From an uncultured Eubacterium sp. (GTDB lineage: Bacteria; Bacillota; Clostridia; Oscillospirales; Acutalibacteraceae), in contig CAJOHE010000011.1 of the NCBI GenBank assembly GCA_905234495.1, positions 1-60,782 on the forward strand: a stretch of 60,782 nt of DNA. Direction: 5' to 3'. The position numbers and the translations under genes were made by a program. Shown here in pieces: positions 38,229-46,706 of the stretch. Within the stretch, counting starts at the first letter, position 1. Every line of letters starts with the position of its first letter. The notes beneath the pieces are model-generated. The model was given only the letters and a program-made list of their open reading frames with translations. It did not search any database and was not told where the DNA came from.

Positions 38229-39752
38229 ATGGAAGAAGCAAAAAAACTGATTGAAAAGTTAAAAAGGTTTATGCCTGAGGGTATTACTCTTAGATGGGTA
38301 ATCAATATCCTCGGTGTTATTGCCATTTTCTTTATCATCGTTTTTGTTATCGCTTCCTTCGCTATTAAAAATCACTACTATTCAAACGTTGAAAGTATTC
38401 TTACCTCCGGTGCTTCAAGCACTGCGGTAAACTATTTTTCATCAAGCTTTGACGCGGGCGATTCGCTCGAAGAGGCGGCTGCCGACTATATCGACAGCTA
38501 CAGCTATAAAGACAAAACCACAATATGGATTATTGATACCGACGGCAACGTTATTCTTTCATCATCTGGTTTCAGCGTTGAAAAGACGGAAATGCCCGAT
38601 TTTGAACAGGCGCTTTCATCCGAAGACGATTCGGGAAAGTTTGTCGGCAAGTACGATAAGCACGAAAACATTATGGCTGTCTGCCGCGTGCTCAAAAACA
38701 GCGACGGCAATATCATCGGCGCTATCCGCGTTATGTCCTCGTTAAAGCAGATTAACAATCAGATTCGCACAATTATATTCTTTATCTTTCTATTACTTGT
38801 TTTCGTATTTGCGATAATTATCTTTTCAAATCTATTCTTTATCCGCTCAATCATTATCCCCGTTAAAGAGGTTAATGAAACCACCAAAAAGATTTCCGAG
38901 GGCGACTATTCGGTAAGAATTGAGAAAAAATACAATGACGAAATAGGCGACCTCTGCGACTCTATCAACGTTATGGCTGAGGAAATCTCAACCACCGACA
39001 AAATGAAAAACGATTTCATCTCAACGATTTCGCACGAGCTGAGAACGCCGCTGACCTCAATCAAGGGCTGGGGCGAGACGCTTATGTTCGGAATGGACGA
39101 TTCGTACGACGAAATCACCCGAAAGGGCGTTGAGGTAATCATCAAAGAGGCAAGCCGACTTGAGGGCTTCGTTGAGGAACTTCTCGACTTCTCGCGTCTG
39201 CAGAGCGGACGAATGAAGCTCAGACTTGCCCAGACCGATATTTTTGCAGAGCTTGACGAAACTGTTTTCACATTCAGAGAAAGAGCAATGCGCGAGGATA
39301 TCGGCGTTAAATACAGTATTCCCGAGGCGCCCGCAATCGCTGAGGCTGACGCAAACAGACTCAGACAGGTGTTCCTCAACATTCTTGATAACGCGCTGAA
39401 ATATTCACGCCCGGGCAGTACAATTTTTGTTAAGGCTGAATTTACCAAGGTTGACGAAAACAACTTTGTAAAAATCTCTATTGCCGACCAGGGCTGCGGT
39501 ATCAGCAAGGAAGACCTGCCCCACGTCAAGGATAAGTTTTACAAGGCAAACGTATCCGTCAAGGGCTCGGGTATCGGTCTCGCCGTTACAAACGAGATAA
39601 TCACTCTTCATAACGGCAGCATTGAAATTGACAGCGTCGAGGGTAAGGGTACCCTCGTTACGATATATCTTCCTATTGAAAATTCACCCGAAGAGCCGCA
39701 GGCTGACGAGGGCGAGGAGGAAGAACAGACTAAGGAAAACGAACAGGAATAA
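38229..39752 (+). CDS. Sensor histidine kinase, 507 aa
   Basis: Two membrane helices (about 20-45 and 178-203) enclose an extracellular sensor of about 130 residues of the PAS/Cache-like kind (TTIWIIDTDGNVILSS). Then HAMP (about 204-256), HisKA with the phosphorylated His269 in ISHELRTPLTS, and a HATPase domain with N-box NILDNALKYS, G1 DQGCGI and G2 GSGIGLAV. The acidic tail (EEEQTKENEQE) is low complexity. Similar in layout to WalK, PhoR and ResE. Cotranscribed with its regulator and with the upstream lipoprotein. Confidence 0.93.
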   Translation: MEEAKKLIEKLKRFMPEGITLRWVINILGVIAIFFIIVFVIASFAIKNHYYSNVESILTSGASSTAVNYFSSSFDAGDSLEEAAADYIDSYSYKDKTTIWIIDTDGNVILSSSGFSVEKTEMPDFEQALSSEDDSGKFVGKYDKHENIMAVCRVLKNSDGNIIGAIRVMSSLKQINNQIRTIIFFIFLLLVFVFAIIIFSNLFFIRSIIIPVKEVNETTKKISEGDYSVRIEKKYNDEIGDLCDSINVMAEEISTTDKMKNDFISTISHELRTPLTSIKGWGETLMFGMDDSYDEITRKGVEVIIKEASRLEGFVEELLDFSRLQSGRMKLRLAQTDIFAELDETVFTFRERAMREDIGVKYSIPEAPAIAEADANRLRQVFLNILDNALKYSRPGSTIFVKAEFTKVDENNFVKISIADQGCGISKEDLPHVKDKFYKANVSVKGSGIGLAVTNEIITLHNGSIEIDSVEGKGTLVTIYLPIENSPEEPQADEGEEEEQTKENEQE

Positions 39753-39755
39753 ACT

Positions 39756-40730
39756 ATGGAAAATAAAAAATGTCACATAACATCCGTCGGCGGTCAGGCG
39801 CTTATTGAGGGCATAATGATGCAGGGTCCCAAGGGCGTTGCAACCGCAGTAAGACAGCAGGACGGCAATATCCTCGTTGAACATCACGAGGTAAAGAGGA
39901 TTGCCGACAAATCAAAGATTTTCAGAATCCCTCTTATCAGGGGAATTATCGGCTTTATCGACTCAATGGTACTCGGCTACAAGATGCTGATGTATTCCGC
40001 CGAGGTTTCGGGAATGGAAGACCTTGAAGACTCCGAAATGAGCAAGTTTGAAAAGTGGATAAACGATAAGTTCGGCGACAAGCTTATGAGCTTCTTAATG
40101 ACGATTGCAACGATTCTCGGCTTTGCGCTTGCGTTTGTAATCTTCTTCTATCTGCCCGTGCTTTTCTTTAATCTTGTAAATAAGTGGGCAGGCGGTTCTC
40201 TTTCGGCTTTGCAGGGCACGATTGAGGGCGTAATCAAGATTGTGATTTTCGTTGCTTATATGGCAATCGTCGGTCAGATGAAGGACATAAAGCGTACCTT
40301 TATGTATCACGGCGCTGAGCACAAGTCCATAGCCTGCTACGAATCGGGTATGGAACTCACGGTTGAGAACGTGAAAAAATGCACCCGCTTTCATCCGAGA
40401 TGCGGAACGTCGTTTATATTTGTAATGCTCATTCTCAGCATTGTTATCGTTTCAATTCTCTCGGCGTTCGTTCCGCCCGAGCTCAAGCAGAACAGAATTC
40501 TCTGGATGCTTATAAAGCTTCCGCTCATTCCTCTGATTATGGGCATAGGCTACGAATTCATCAAATACGCCGGCAGGCACAACAACGTTATCGTAAAGAT
40601 TCTTTCAGCGCCCGGACTTGCAATGCAGAGGCTCACAACCAAGGAACCTACCGACGACATTATCGAATGCGGTATTGAATCGCTCAAGGCGGTTATTACC
40701 GACAATCCCGAGGACGATGAAATCAAATGA
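39756..40730 (+). CDS. DUF1385 membrane protein (YqhQ-like), 324 aa
   Basis: Begins with the family signature VGGQALIEGIMMQGPKG. Several hydrophobic helices follow (about 115-150, 160-180, 220-245 and 250-275). The conserved YHGAEHKSIACYESG and TRFHPRCGTSF motifs, rich in His and Cys, suggest a metal site. Biochemical role is not known. In many Firmicutes this gene is next to prmC and prfA; here it overlaps prmC by 4 nt. It follows the kinase gene by 3 nt, so it is in the same operon. Confidence 0.88.
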   Translation: MENKKCHITSVGGQALIEGIMMQGPKGVATAVRQQDGNILVEHHEVKRIADKSKIFRIPLIRGIIGFIDSMVLGYKMLMYSAEVSGMEDLEDSEMSKFEKWINDKFGDKLMSFLMTIATILGFALAFVIFFYLPVLFFNLVNKWAGGSLSALQGTIEGVIKIVIFVAYMAIVGQMKDIKRTFMYHGAEHKSIACYESGMELTVENVKKCTRFHPRCGTSFIFVMLILSIVIVSILSAFVPPELKQNRILWMLIKLPLIPLIMGIGYEFIKYAGRHNNVIVKILSAPGLAMQRLTTKEPTDDIIECGIESLKAVITDNPEDDEIK

Positions 40731-41536
40731 CACTTAAAGACGCATACGCCTACAGCGTTAGGTTTCTTGAATATAACGGCGTCGACGAGGCTGATTTCAA
40801 GGCGCTCTGCGTCTGCTGCCATATCGCAAAGATAAAAAACAGCGACTACCCGCTTCACAAGGACGACTTCGTTTTTGAGGGAACGCTTGCAAAGCTTCTC
40901 TGGCGGCTTAAGGAAGGCGAGCCCCTGCAGTATGTTCTCGGCAAATGGGAATTCTATGACAGCGAGTTTTACGTGGGCGAGGGCGTGCTTATTCCGCGCC
41001 CCGAAACCGAGGAACTCGTTGAGCTTGCGATAAAGCATATCGGCGATAAGAAACTCACGGTTTTCGACCTCTGTGCGGGAAGCGGCTGTATCGGGCTGAG
41101 TATTGCAAAGGCTTGTCCGAATACAGAGGTAACGCTTTTTGAAAAAAGCGAAAAGGCGTTTGAATATCTGCTGAAAAACGCAGAAGGCGTAAAAAACGCA
41201 AAGCCGCTTTTGTACGATATCAATGAAGCCTATGAGGGCAGGGCGGATATAATTATTTCAAACCCGCCATACGTCAGAAGCGATGATATTAAAGAGCTGC
41301 AAAGCGAGGTTCTGCGCGAGCCTGAAATGGCGCTTGACGGCGGCGAGGACGGGCTTGATTTCTACCGTATAATAAATGATAAATGGTATAAAAACTTAAA
41401 TGAAAACGGTCTGCTGTTCCTTGAAATAGGGGAAGAGCAGGGCGAGGATATAATAGGTATTCTTTCTAATTATAAAAAAATAGAAGTTTTAAAAGATATC
41501 TACGGCAACGACCGTATGGTAAAAGGAATGGTTTAA
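40727..41536 (+). CDS. prmC: Release factor glutamine methyltransferase PrmC, 269 aa
   Basis: Methylates the GGQ glutamine of peptide-chain release factors using S-adenosylmethionine. An N-terminal helical domain includes EPLQYVLGKWEFY and PRPETEELVEL. The SAM site is FDLCAGSGCIGLSIA and the catalytic NPPY is at residues 179-182. Length is standard. prfA is not next to it in this window. Starts inside the end of the DUF1385 gene and its stop overlaps the start of the M50 gene. Confidence 0.93.
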   Translation: MTLKDAYAYSVRFLEYNGVDEADFKALCVCCHIAKIKNSDYPLHKDDFVFEGTLAKLLWRLKEGEPLQYVLGKWEFYDSEFYVGEGVLIPRPETEELVELAIKHIGDKKLTVFDLCAGSGCIGLSIAKACPNTEVTLFEKSEKAFEYLLKNAEGVKNAKPLLYDINEAYEGRADIIISNPPYVRSDDIKELQSEVLREPEMALDGGEDGLDFYRIINDKWYKNLNENGLLFLEIGEEQGEDIIGILSNYKKIEVLKDIYGNDRMVKGMV

Positions 41537-42207
41537 TGCTCAGTATATTTCAATATATAAGAACCGGCGATGTATTGTCTGTAATTGTGGTAATACTTTC
41601 AAGGACATTCGTAATTCTCTGCTGTACGCCGGTGCACGAATGTGCACACGCTTATGCGGCATATAAGCTCGGCGACGATACCGCAAAGCAGCAGGGCAGA
41701 ATGACGGTGAACCCTTTTGCGCATCTTGACCCCATAGGCGCGGTTATGATTCTTCTTTTCGGTATAGGCTACGCAAAGCCCGTGCCCGTTACTTCGAGAA
41801 GGCTCAAGAATCCTAAAAGGGATATGGCTCTCATCTCTCTTGCAGGTCCTCTTTCAAACCTCTTGATGGGATTTGTTTTCAACTTTATTGCCACTGCAAT
41901 TTACAGCCTTGCCGGCACGACTTCAACACCGGCAGTGCTCATATATTATTTCTTCTATTTAGCAGCGCAAATTAACGTAATTCTTGCGGTATTCAACCTT
42001 CTTCCGATACCGCCGCTCGACGGTTCAAAGGTTCTTGCCGCGCTGCTTCCGACAAATGTTTATTATAAGTATATGCAGTATGAGAGATATGTGATGATTG
42101 CCCTTATGATACTTCTCTTTACGGGCGTTCTTTCAACACCAATTTCATTTCTTGCAGACCTTATGATGAAATACATATCAATAATTCCAAATTTGATTTT
42201 CAGGTAA
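41536..42207 (+). CDS. M50 family site-2-type membrane metalloprotease, 223 aa
   Basis: Polytopic membrane protein with zinc motif HECAH at residues 34-38 and the second family motif NLLPIPPLDGSKV near 155, which supplies the third metal ligand (Asp). About five hydrophobic helices, without a PDZ domain. This matches the short YwhC/Rip-like group that commonly neighbours scpA and scpB in Firmicutes. Substrate unknown; SpoIVFB, which processes pro-sigma-K, is of the same clan but this gene lacks its CBS domain. Three bases separate it from scpA. Confidence 0.9.
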   Translation: MLSIFQYIRTGDVLSVIVVILSRTFVILCCTPVHECAHAYAAYKLGDDTAKQQGRMTVNPFAHLDPIGAVMILLFGIGYAKPVPVTSRRLKNPKRDMALISLAGPLSNLLMGFVFNFIATAIYSLAGTTSTPAVLIYYFFYLAAQINVILAVFNLLPIPPLDGSKVLAALLPTNVYYKYMQYERYVMIALMILLFTGVLSTPISFLADLMMKYISIIPNLIFR

Positions 42208-42210
42208 ACT

Positions 42211-42933
42211 ATGGAACAAATAAACTACAAGATTGATGTTTTTGAAGGACCTATGGACCTTCTTTTGCATCTCATTTCAAAGCATAAACTTGATATCAAC
42301 GATATTCCGATTATCGAGCTTGTAAACCAGTATCTCGCCTATGTTCGCGAGATGCAGGAACAGGATTTCGACGTTGCGGGCGAGTTTCTTGAGATGGCTG
42401 CAAGGCTTATCTATATCAAGACTGTTTCGCTTCTTCCCAAACACGAGGAAGCCGAAATCCTCAAAAAGGAACTTACGGGCGAGCTTATCGAATATCGCGA
42501 CTGCAAGCTGATGGCGGAAAAGCTTTCACAGCAGACGGACGGCTTCAACCGCTTCGTTAGACCTGCACAGGAAGGTTTTGTTAACTATTCCTACGAGCGC
42601 TTCCACGAGGGAGACGAACTCCTTAACGCCTATATCAGCGCGGCAGGCAGGGGCAAGAGAAAGCTTCCGCCGCCGATTGAGTCTTTCAAGGTGCTCGTTG
42701 CGAGGAAATTCGTATCGGTTGCAACAAAGGTAAACACCGTTATGAGGAAGCTTTGGAGCGGCAAAAAGGTCAGCTTCCTGACTCTCTTTGACGACGCTCA
42801 GTCAAAAAGTGATATGGTTGCAACGTTCCTTGCGGTGCTCGAGCTTGCAAAAACAAAGAAAATAACCATCGACGGAAATATGAAAAATCCGTCGGTTCAG
42901 ATAGTAAACGAGGTAAACGAAAGTGAACAGTAA
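42211..42933 (+). CDS. scpA: Segregation and condensation protein ScpA, 240 aa
   Basis: Kleisin subunit of the SMC-ScpAB condensin. The N-terminus YKIDVFEGPMDLLLHLISKHKLDI is the family hallmark and binds the SMC neck. The C-terminal winged helix (about 180-240) binds the SMC head. Middle region is charged and helical. The stop overlaps the start of scpB. Confidence 0.95.
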   Translation: MEQINYKIDVFEGPMDLLLHLISKHKLDINDIPIIELVNQYLAYVREMQEQDFDVAGEFLEMAARLIYIKTVSLLPKHEEAEILKKELTGELIEYRDCKLMAEKLSQQTDGFNRFVRPAQEGFVNYSYERFHEGDELLNAYISAAGRGKRKLPPPIESFKVLVARKFVSVATKVNTVMRKLWSGKKVSFLTLFDDAQSKSDMVATFLAVLELAKTKKITIDGNMKNPSVQIVNEVNESEQ

Positions 42934-43537
42934 CAATGTGCTTGCGTCAATAGAGGCGATGGTATTTGCGGCGGGCGACCCTGTTGAGCCGTCAAAGCTT
43001 GCAGAGGTGCTTGATATTGACGTTGAAAATGTTATAAAGATGCTCGGCCATCTGCAGGCTGCGTACGACGAGAGAAACGGCGGACTGAGAATTATCCGCG
43101 TTGACGGTAAGTACCAGATTTGCACCCGCGAAGAGTATGGCGAAGAGGTGAGGGGCCTTCTTGAAATAAAGAAGAACACACCCTTGAGTCAGGCTGCTTT
43201 CGAGGTGCTCGCAATAGTTGCCTACAACAAGTCCGTAACCCGTTCCTTTATCGAACAGATACGCGGCGTTGACTGCAGCGGCTCTATTGCAAATCTCATC
43301 CAGAAGGGGCTCATTGAGGAAAAGGGCAGACTCGACCTTCCCGGAAGACCTCTCGTCTACGGCACGACCGACAGATTCCTCAGATGCTTCTCGCTCAACA
43401 GCCTTGAAGACCTTCCCGACCTTCCCGAGGATACCGCCGAAAAGGATGAAGACCAGACCTCGCTTTTCGACAAGGAGAAGGAAGAAATCCTCAAAGAGGC
43501 TGAGGATGAAGGCGATGAGGAGGTGGATGAGACTTGA
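42923..43537 (+). CDS. scpB: Segregation and condensation protein ScpB, 204 aa
   Basis: Winged-helix partner of ScpA in condensin. Family motifs AMVFAAGDPVEPSKLAEVL, TPLSQAAFEVLAIVAYN and GRPLVYGTTDRFL are present, and the C-terminus is a long acidic tail. Start is GTG 42923 within scpA, preceded by GAGG at a 9-nt gap. The stop codon overlaps the TTG start of the next gene. Confidence 0.94.
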   Translation: MNSNNVLASIEAMVFAAGDPVEPSKLAEVLDIDVENVIKMLGHLQAAYDERNGGLRIIRVDGKYQICTREEYGEEVRGLLEIKKNTPLSQAAFEVLAIVAYNKSVTRSFIEQIRGVDCSGSIANLIQKGLIEEKGRLDLPGRPLVYGTTDRFLRCFSLNSLEDLPDLPEDTAEKDEDQTSLFDKEKEEILKEAEDEGDEEVDET

Positions 43538-44319
43538 TTGTTTTCTTAATAGTTGTTGCGGTAATTGTACTTATATTTGCAATTATTTTCTCGCTTTCTG
43601 CAACTATTACAATCGTTCACGACAAGGGCTGGTCAACCAAGGTCAGCGTTTTGTGGATAGAAAAGGACATTGTTCTCTCAGACATTCTCTCACTGCTTCT
43701 GTTCCCCGATAAGAAAGGACAGGAAGCCGCCGAGGCTGCAAATGAGAAAAAAGAGCAGAAAAAGCAGGAAAAGGAAAAAGCCCAAGAGGAAAAATCTGAG
43801 GCTAAGACAGTTGAAAGCAAGCCTTCCTCCGCTGAGAAAACAGAGAAGGCAGAGCCCGAAAAAGAAGAGAGCAAAGAGGAAAAGCAGAACGATAAGAAAG
43901 AAGAAAAGCCTGCTAAATCAAACCCGATAAAGAAAATATGGGACGACGAGGGCATCGTCGGAATACTCTCTTTTGCAACAAATCTTATGGATACCGCAAA
44001 TTCCGCATTAATAACTTTATTTAAGGGTTTGCATATTTACTCATTATATGTTATGATAATAGTCGGTGGCGGTGATGCCGACGTTATAGCACAGCGTTAC
44101 GGCAATATCTGCAGGCTTTATTATCCCGTGAAGGGTATAATTTTAAACGGTATGAAGGTCGATAATTACGACGATATTATTGAGGCCGATTACATAGCGC
44201 CTGCAACCGTGTTTGAAATGCAGTTCATAGCAAGCATCAGCATAGGGCTTCTTGTCCGTATGCTTCTCAGAGCGGGATTTGTATTTCTTAAAAACTATTT
44301 TGCAAATAAAAAAAGATAA
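43534..44319 (+). CDS. DUF2953 membrane protein, 261 aa
   Basis: TTG start at 43534 overlaps the scpB stop and is supported by GGAGGTG 8 nt upstream. One N-terminal helix (3-23), a short beta region, then about 60 residues of Lys/Glu-rich low-complexity sequence (about 70-130). The conserved C-terminal part has IVGGGDADVIAQRYGNI (near 175) and a last hydrophobic helix. The GGGDA-x-x-T/A-A motif and position just before ytfJ are typical of DUF2953 proteins of spore formers. Function not established. Confidence 0.82.
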   Translation: MIVFLIVVAVIVLIFAIIFSLSATITIVHDKGWSTKVSVLWIEKDIVLSDILSLLLFPDKKGQEAAEAANEKKEQKKQEKEKAQEEKSEAKTVESKPSSAEKTEKAEPEKEESKEEKQNDKKEEKPAKSNPIKKIWDDEGIVGILSFATNLMDTANSALITLFKGLHIYSLYVMIIVGGGDADVIAQRYGNICRLYYPVKGIILNGMKVDNYDDIIEADYIAPATVFEMQFIASISIGLLVRMLLRAGFVFLKNYFANKKR

Positions 44320-44339
44320 TTATAAAGGGGATTATTAAG

Positions 44340-44762
44340 ATGAAAGACACACCGGTAAACAAAATAATGGAAACAACAATCGAAAGAATTCGCGAGATGG
44401 TTGATATATCAACTATTATCGGCGAGCCTATGGTAACGGGCACAACTACTCTTATTCCCGTATCAAAGGTTACATACGGCTTTTCATCGGGCGGAACAGA
44501 CCTTCCTTCAAAGTCAAATCAGGAACTGTTCGGCGGTGGCGGCGGCGGTGGTATCTCAATCACCCCAATCGCATTTATCGTCATTGAAAACGGTAAGACC
44601 AGAATGATGCAGATTAACAATTTCACCTCATCCGCAGACCGTGCAATCGCTATGATTCCCGAACTCGTTGATAAGGTAACAGAGCTTCTCAGGTCTGACA
44701 ATAAGGACGAAGCACCCGCAGAAGAGGCACCGGCAGAGACACCTGCAGAGGACGCCGAATAA
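44340..44762 (+). CDS. ytfJ: GerW/YtfJ family sporulation protein, 140 aa
   Basis: Small spore-associated protein. Conserved VNKIMETTIERIREMVDIS and TLIPVSKVTYGFSSGG at the N-terminal half, a glycine run (residues 61-67) and ITPIAFIVI, then an acidic Ala/Pro tail. In Bacillus the homologue is needed for normal germination. GGGGA 10 nt upstream of ATG. Last gene before the hairpin at 44778. Confidence 0.92.
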   Translation: MKDTPVNKIMETTIERIREMVDISTIIGEPMVTGTTTLIPVSKVTYGFSSGGTDLPSKSNQELFGGGGGGGISITPIAFIVIENGKTRMMQINNFTSSADRAIAMIPELVDKVTELLRSDNKDEAPAEEAPAETPAEDAE

Positions 44763-44777
44763 TCTGTAATAATAATC

Positions 44778-44807
44778 AATCACCCGCATATATATGTGTG
44801 GGTGATT
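44778..44807 (+). promoter_or_regulatory. Hairpin that contains the ribosome binding site of the next gene
   Basis: AATCACCC (44778-44785) pairs with GGGTGATT (44800-44807), with CATATATATG inside extending the stem. GGGTGA is also the only plausible Shine-Dalgarno for TTG 44811. ATTTTG follows, so it may double as a weak terminator for the ytfJ operon. Confidence 0.6.
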
Positions 44808-44810
44808 ATT

Positions 44811-45845
44811 TTGTTAAAAAGACTGCTTGCCGTCGTAATGGCGCTGTATTTCATACCCGTTGCGTCATATGAGATTAACTGCAGCGCGACCTGTGCTGTA
44901 GTCATAGACGCCGACACAAAGACCGTGCTTTATAATAAGAACGCATATGACGAAAGAGCGATTGCCTCGACTACCAAGATTATGACTGCGATAATCGCCC
45001 TCGAAAGTGAAAGGCTTGATGAATACATAGCTGTTACCGACGATATGGTGAAGGTTGAAGGAACCTCGCTCGGGCTTAAAAGCGGCGACAGGATTACTCT
45101 TTACGACCTCATATGCGGTATGCTTCTGACATCCGGCAACGACGCGGCAAACGCTATTGCAACGGCAGTCGGCGGTAACGTGAACGCTTTTGCCGATATG
45201 ATGAACAGTAAGGCGCAGGGGCTTCGTATGGACAGAACGGTTTTTGTCACGCCCTCAGGGCTTGATTCGGGCAACAATCACTCAACCGCTTACGATATGG
45301 CGGTGCTGACTGCCTACTGCATTGAAAATGAAAGCTTTGTTGAAATTGTATCAAAGCAGAATATGGATATATACATAAACGGCAAAAAGACTACGGTATA
45401 TAATCACAACAAGCTTCTTGCCATGGATGAAAACGTTTTCGGCGTAAAGACGGGATATACGAAAAAGGCGGGGCGCTGCCTCGTTTCAGCCAAACTCTTT
45501 GACAAAAACAGGCTTATCTGCGTTACTCTCAACGCCCCCGACGACTGGAACGACCATCTTGCTCTTTACAAAGAATGTGAAAAATGTTATAAAAACTATG
45601 ACGGAAACGAAAGCGTAAGCGTCTGCGTTGCGGGCGGGGACAGCGAAACCGTTTCGGGAAGCTACTCATATGAGTACAGTCTGATTGACGAACCGACGGT
45701 GTCCGTTTACTACCACCCCTTTGTGTACGCTCCTGTCAGCAAGGGCGACATTATCGGCTGCGCCTACGCTTATAACGGAAATAAAATGATTGAAAAGCTG
45801 CCGGTAACGGCGGACGAGGATGTAAATTATGCCAAACAGGAATGA
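44811..45845 (+). CDS. D-alanyl-D-alanine carboxypeptidase (DacF/DacB-like), 344 aa
   Basis: Penicillin-binding protein of class C, which trims pentapeptide stems in peptidoglycan. Signal peptide 1-25, active Ser53 in STTK, SGN near 110 and KTG in VKTGYTKKAG near 210. GGGTGA at a 5-nt gap favours TTG 44811 over the GTG at 44796, which lies inside the stem-loop. The C-terminal beta domain is short and lacks the usual amphipathic membrane anchor. Overlaps rluB by 17 nt, so both are translated from one mRNA. B. subtilis dacF adjoins spoIIA; here the spoIIA operon is 12 kb away, so vegetative or spore role is open. Confidence 0.88.
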   Translation: MLKRLLAVVMALYFIPVASYEINCSATCAVVIDADTKTVLYNKNAYDERAIASTTKIMTAIIALESERLDEYIAVTDDMVKVEGTSLGLKSGDRITLYDLICGMLLTSGNDAANAIATAVGGNVNAFADMMNSKAQGLRMDRTVFVTPSGLDSGNNHSTAYDMAVLTAYCIENESFVEIVSKQNMDIYINGKKTTVYNHNKLLAMDENVFGVKTGYTKKAGRCLVSAKLFDKNRLICVTLNAPDDWNDHLALYKECEKCYKNYDGNESVSVCVAGGDSETVSGSYSYEYSLIDEPTVSVYYHPFVYAPVSKGDIIGCAYAYNGNKMIEKLPVTADEDVNYAKQE

Positions 45846-46569
45846 AGTAAGACTGCAGAAATTTATGGCTGACTGCGGCGTTGCCTCAAGAAGAAAGAGC
45901 GAAGAGCTCATTGAGGCGGGCAAGGTCAAGGTGAACGGTCACCCCGTGCACATAGGCGACAAGGTGAACCCGAAAAAGGATATAGTGACGGTAAAAGGCA
46001 AGAAGATTAACAAGGTTGAAAAGCTTGTTTATATAGCGCTTAACAAGCCGAGGGGCTATGTTACTACCGTGTCGGACGAGCGCGGCAGGAAAACCGTTAT
46101 GGATTTGGTTGACGTTGAGGAAAGGGTTTACCCCGTCGGAAGGCTTGATAAGGATTCCGAGGGACTGATTATCCTTACAAACGACGGCTCGTTTGCAAAC
46201 GCCCTTATGCACCCGAAGCACAATTACGCAAAGGTCTACCGCGTTACCGTCAGACCAAAGGTTGACGACGGTATGCTCTATAAGCTCAGAAACGGAATTG
46301 AGATTGACGGGCGCAAAACCGCCCCCTGCGAGGTTAGCGTTATTACCGAGGAAGAGGGAAGGGTTGTGCTTGAATTCATCCTTCGCGAGGGCAGAAACCG
46401 CCAGATAAGAAAAATGTGCGAGGCTGTCGGTCTCGAGGTAGCAAGGCTCAAAAGAATTTCTATTGGACCTATTAAGCTCGGAATGCTTCAGACAGGCAAA
46501 TACAGGATGCTCAGCGAAAACGACGTAAAAAAGCTTCTGCGTTCTGCCTCACCGGGCGAAAGTGAATAA
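45829..46569 (+). CDS. rluB: 23S rRNA pseudouridine synthase, RluB/RsuA type, 246 aa
   Basis: N-terminal S4 domain (RLQKFMADCGVASRRKSEELI, about 5-65) and RsuA-type catalytic domain with NKPRGYVTT and the catalytic Asp in GRLDKDSEGLIILTNDG, then EGRNRQIRKM. Modifies uridine in large-subunit rRNA, probably helix 90-92. Begins 17 nt inside the carboxypeptidase gene and is followed by a terminator. Confidence 0.93.
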   Translation: MPNRNEVRLQKFMADCGVASRRKSEELIEAGKVKVNGHPVHIGDKVNPKKDIVTVKGKKINKVEKLVYIALNKPRGYVTTVSDERGRKTVMDLVDVEERVYPVGRLDKDSEGLIILTNDGSFANALMHPKHNYAKVYRVTVRPKVDDGMLYKLRNGIEIDGRKTAPCEVSVITEEEGRVVLEFILREGRNRQIRKMCEAVGLEVARLKRISIGPIKLGMLQTGKYRMLSENDVKKLLRSASPGESE

Positions 46570-46576
46570 AAAATAC

Positions 46577-46607
46577 ACAGAGAGTTTTGTCAACTCTCTG
46601 TTTTTTT
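46577..46607 (+). terminator. Rho-independent terminator
   Basis: ACAGAGAGTT pairs with AACTCTCTGT, then TTTTTT. Confidence 0.85.
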
Positions 46608-46637
46608 GTCTAATATTTATAAATAATAAAATATATG

Positions 46638-46666
46638 TTGATTCTGTCATTTTAAAGTGTTAAAAT
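46638..46666 (+). promoter_or_regulatory. Sigma-A promoter for the biotin-dependent operon
   Basis: TTGATT (46638-46643), 17-nt spacer, TAAAAT (46661-46666). Confidence 0.65.
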
Positions 46667-46706
46667 CAAAGCTAATATATTATTGAGAACCCAAGGGGGA
46701 AACGAT

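Noticed and set aside
38906..39529. 207-codon minus-strand ORF inside the histidine kinase gene
   Set aside because: Shadow ORF of the kinase and HATPase domains; composition reflects the opposite strand.
41536..42207. SpoIVFB, the pro-sigma-K protease
   Set aside because: Shares HExxH but lacks the C-terminal CBS domain and lies in the scpAB cluster, typical of the YwhC-like group.
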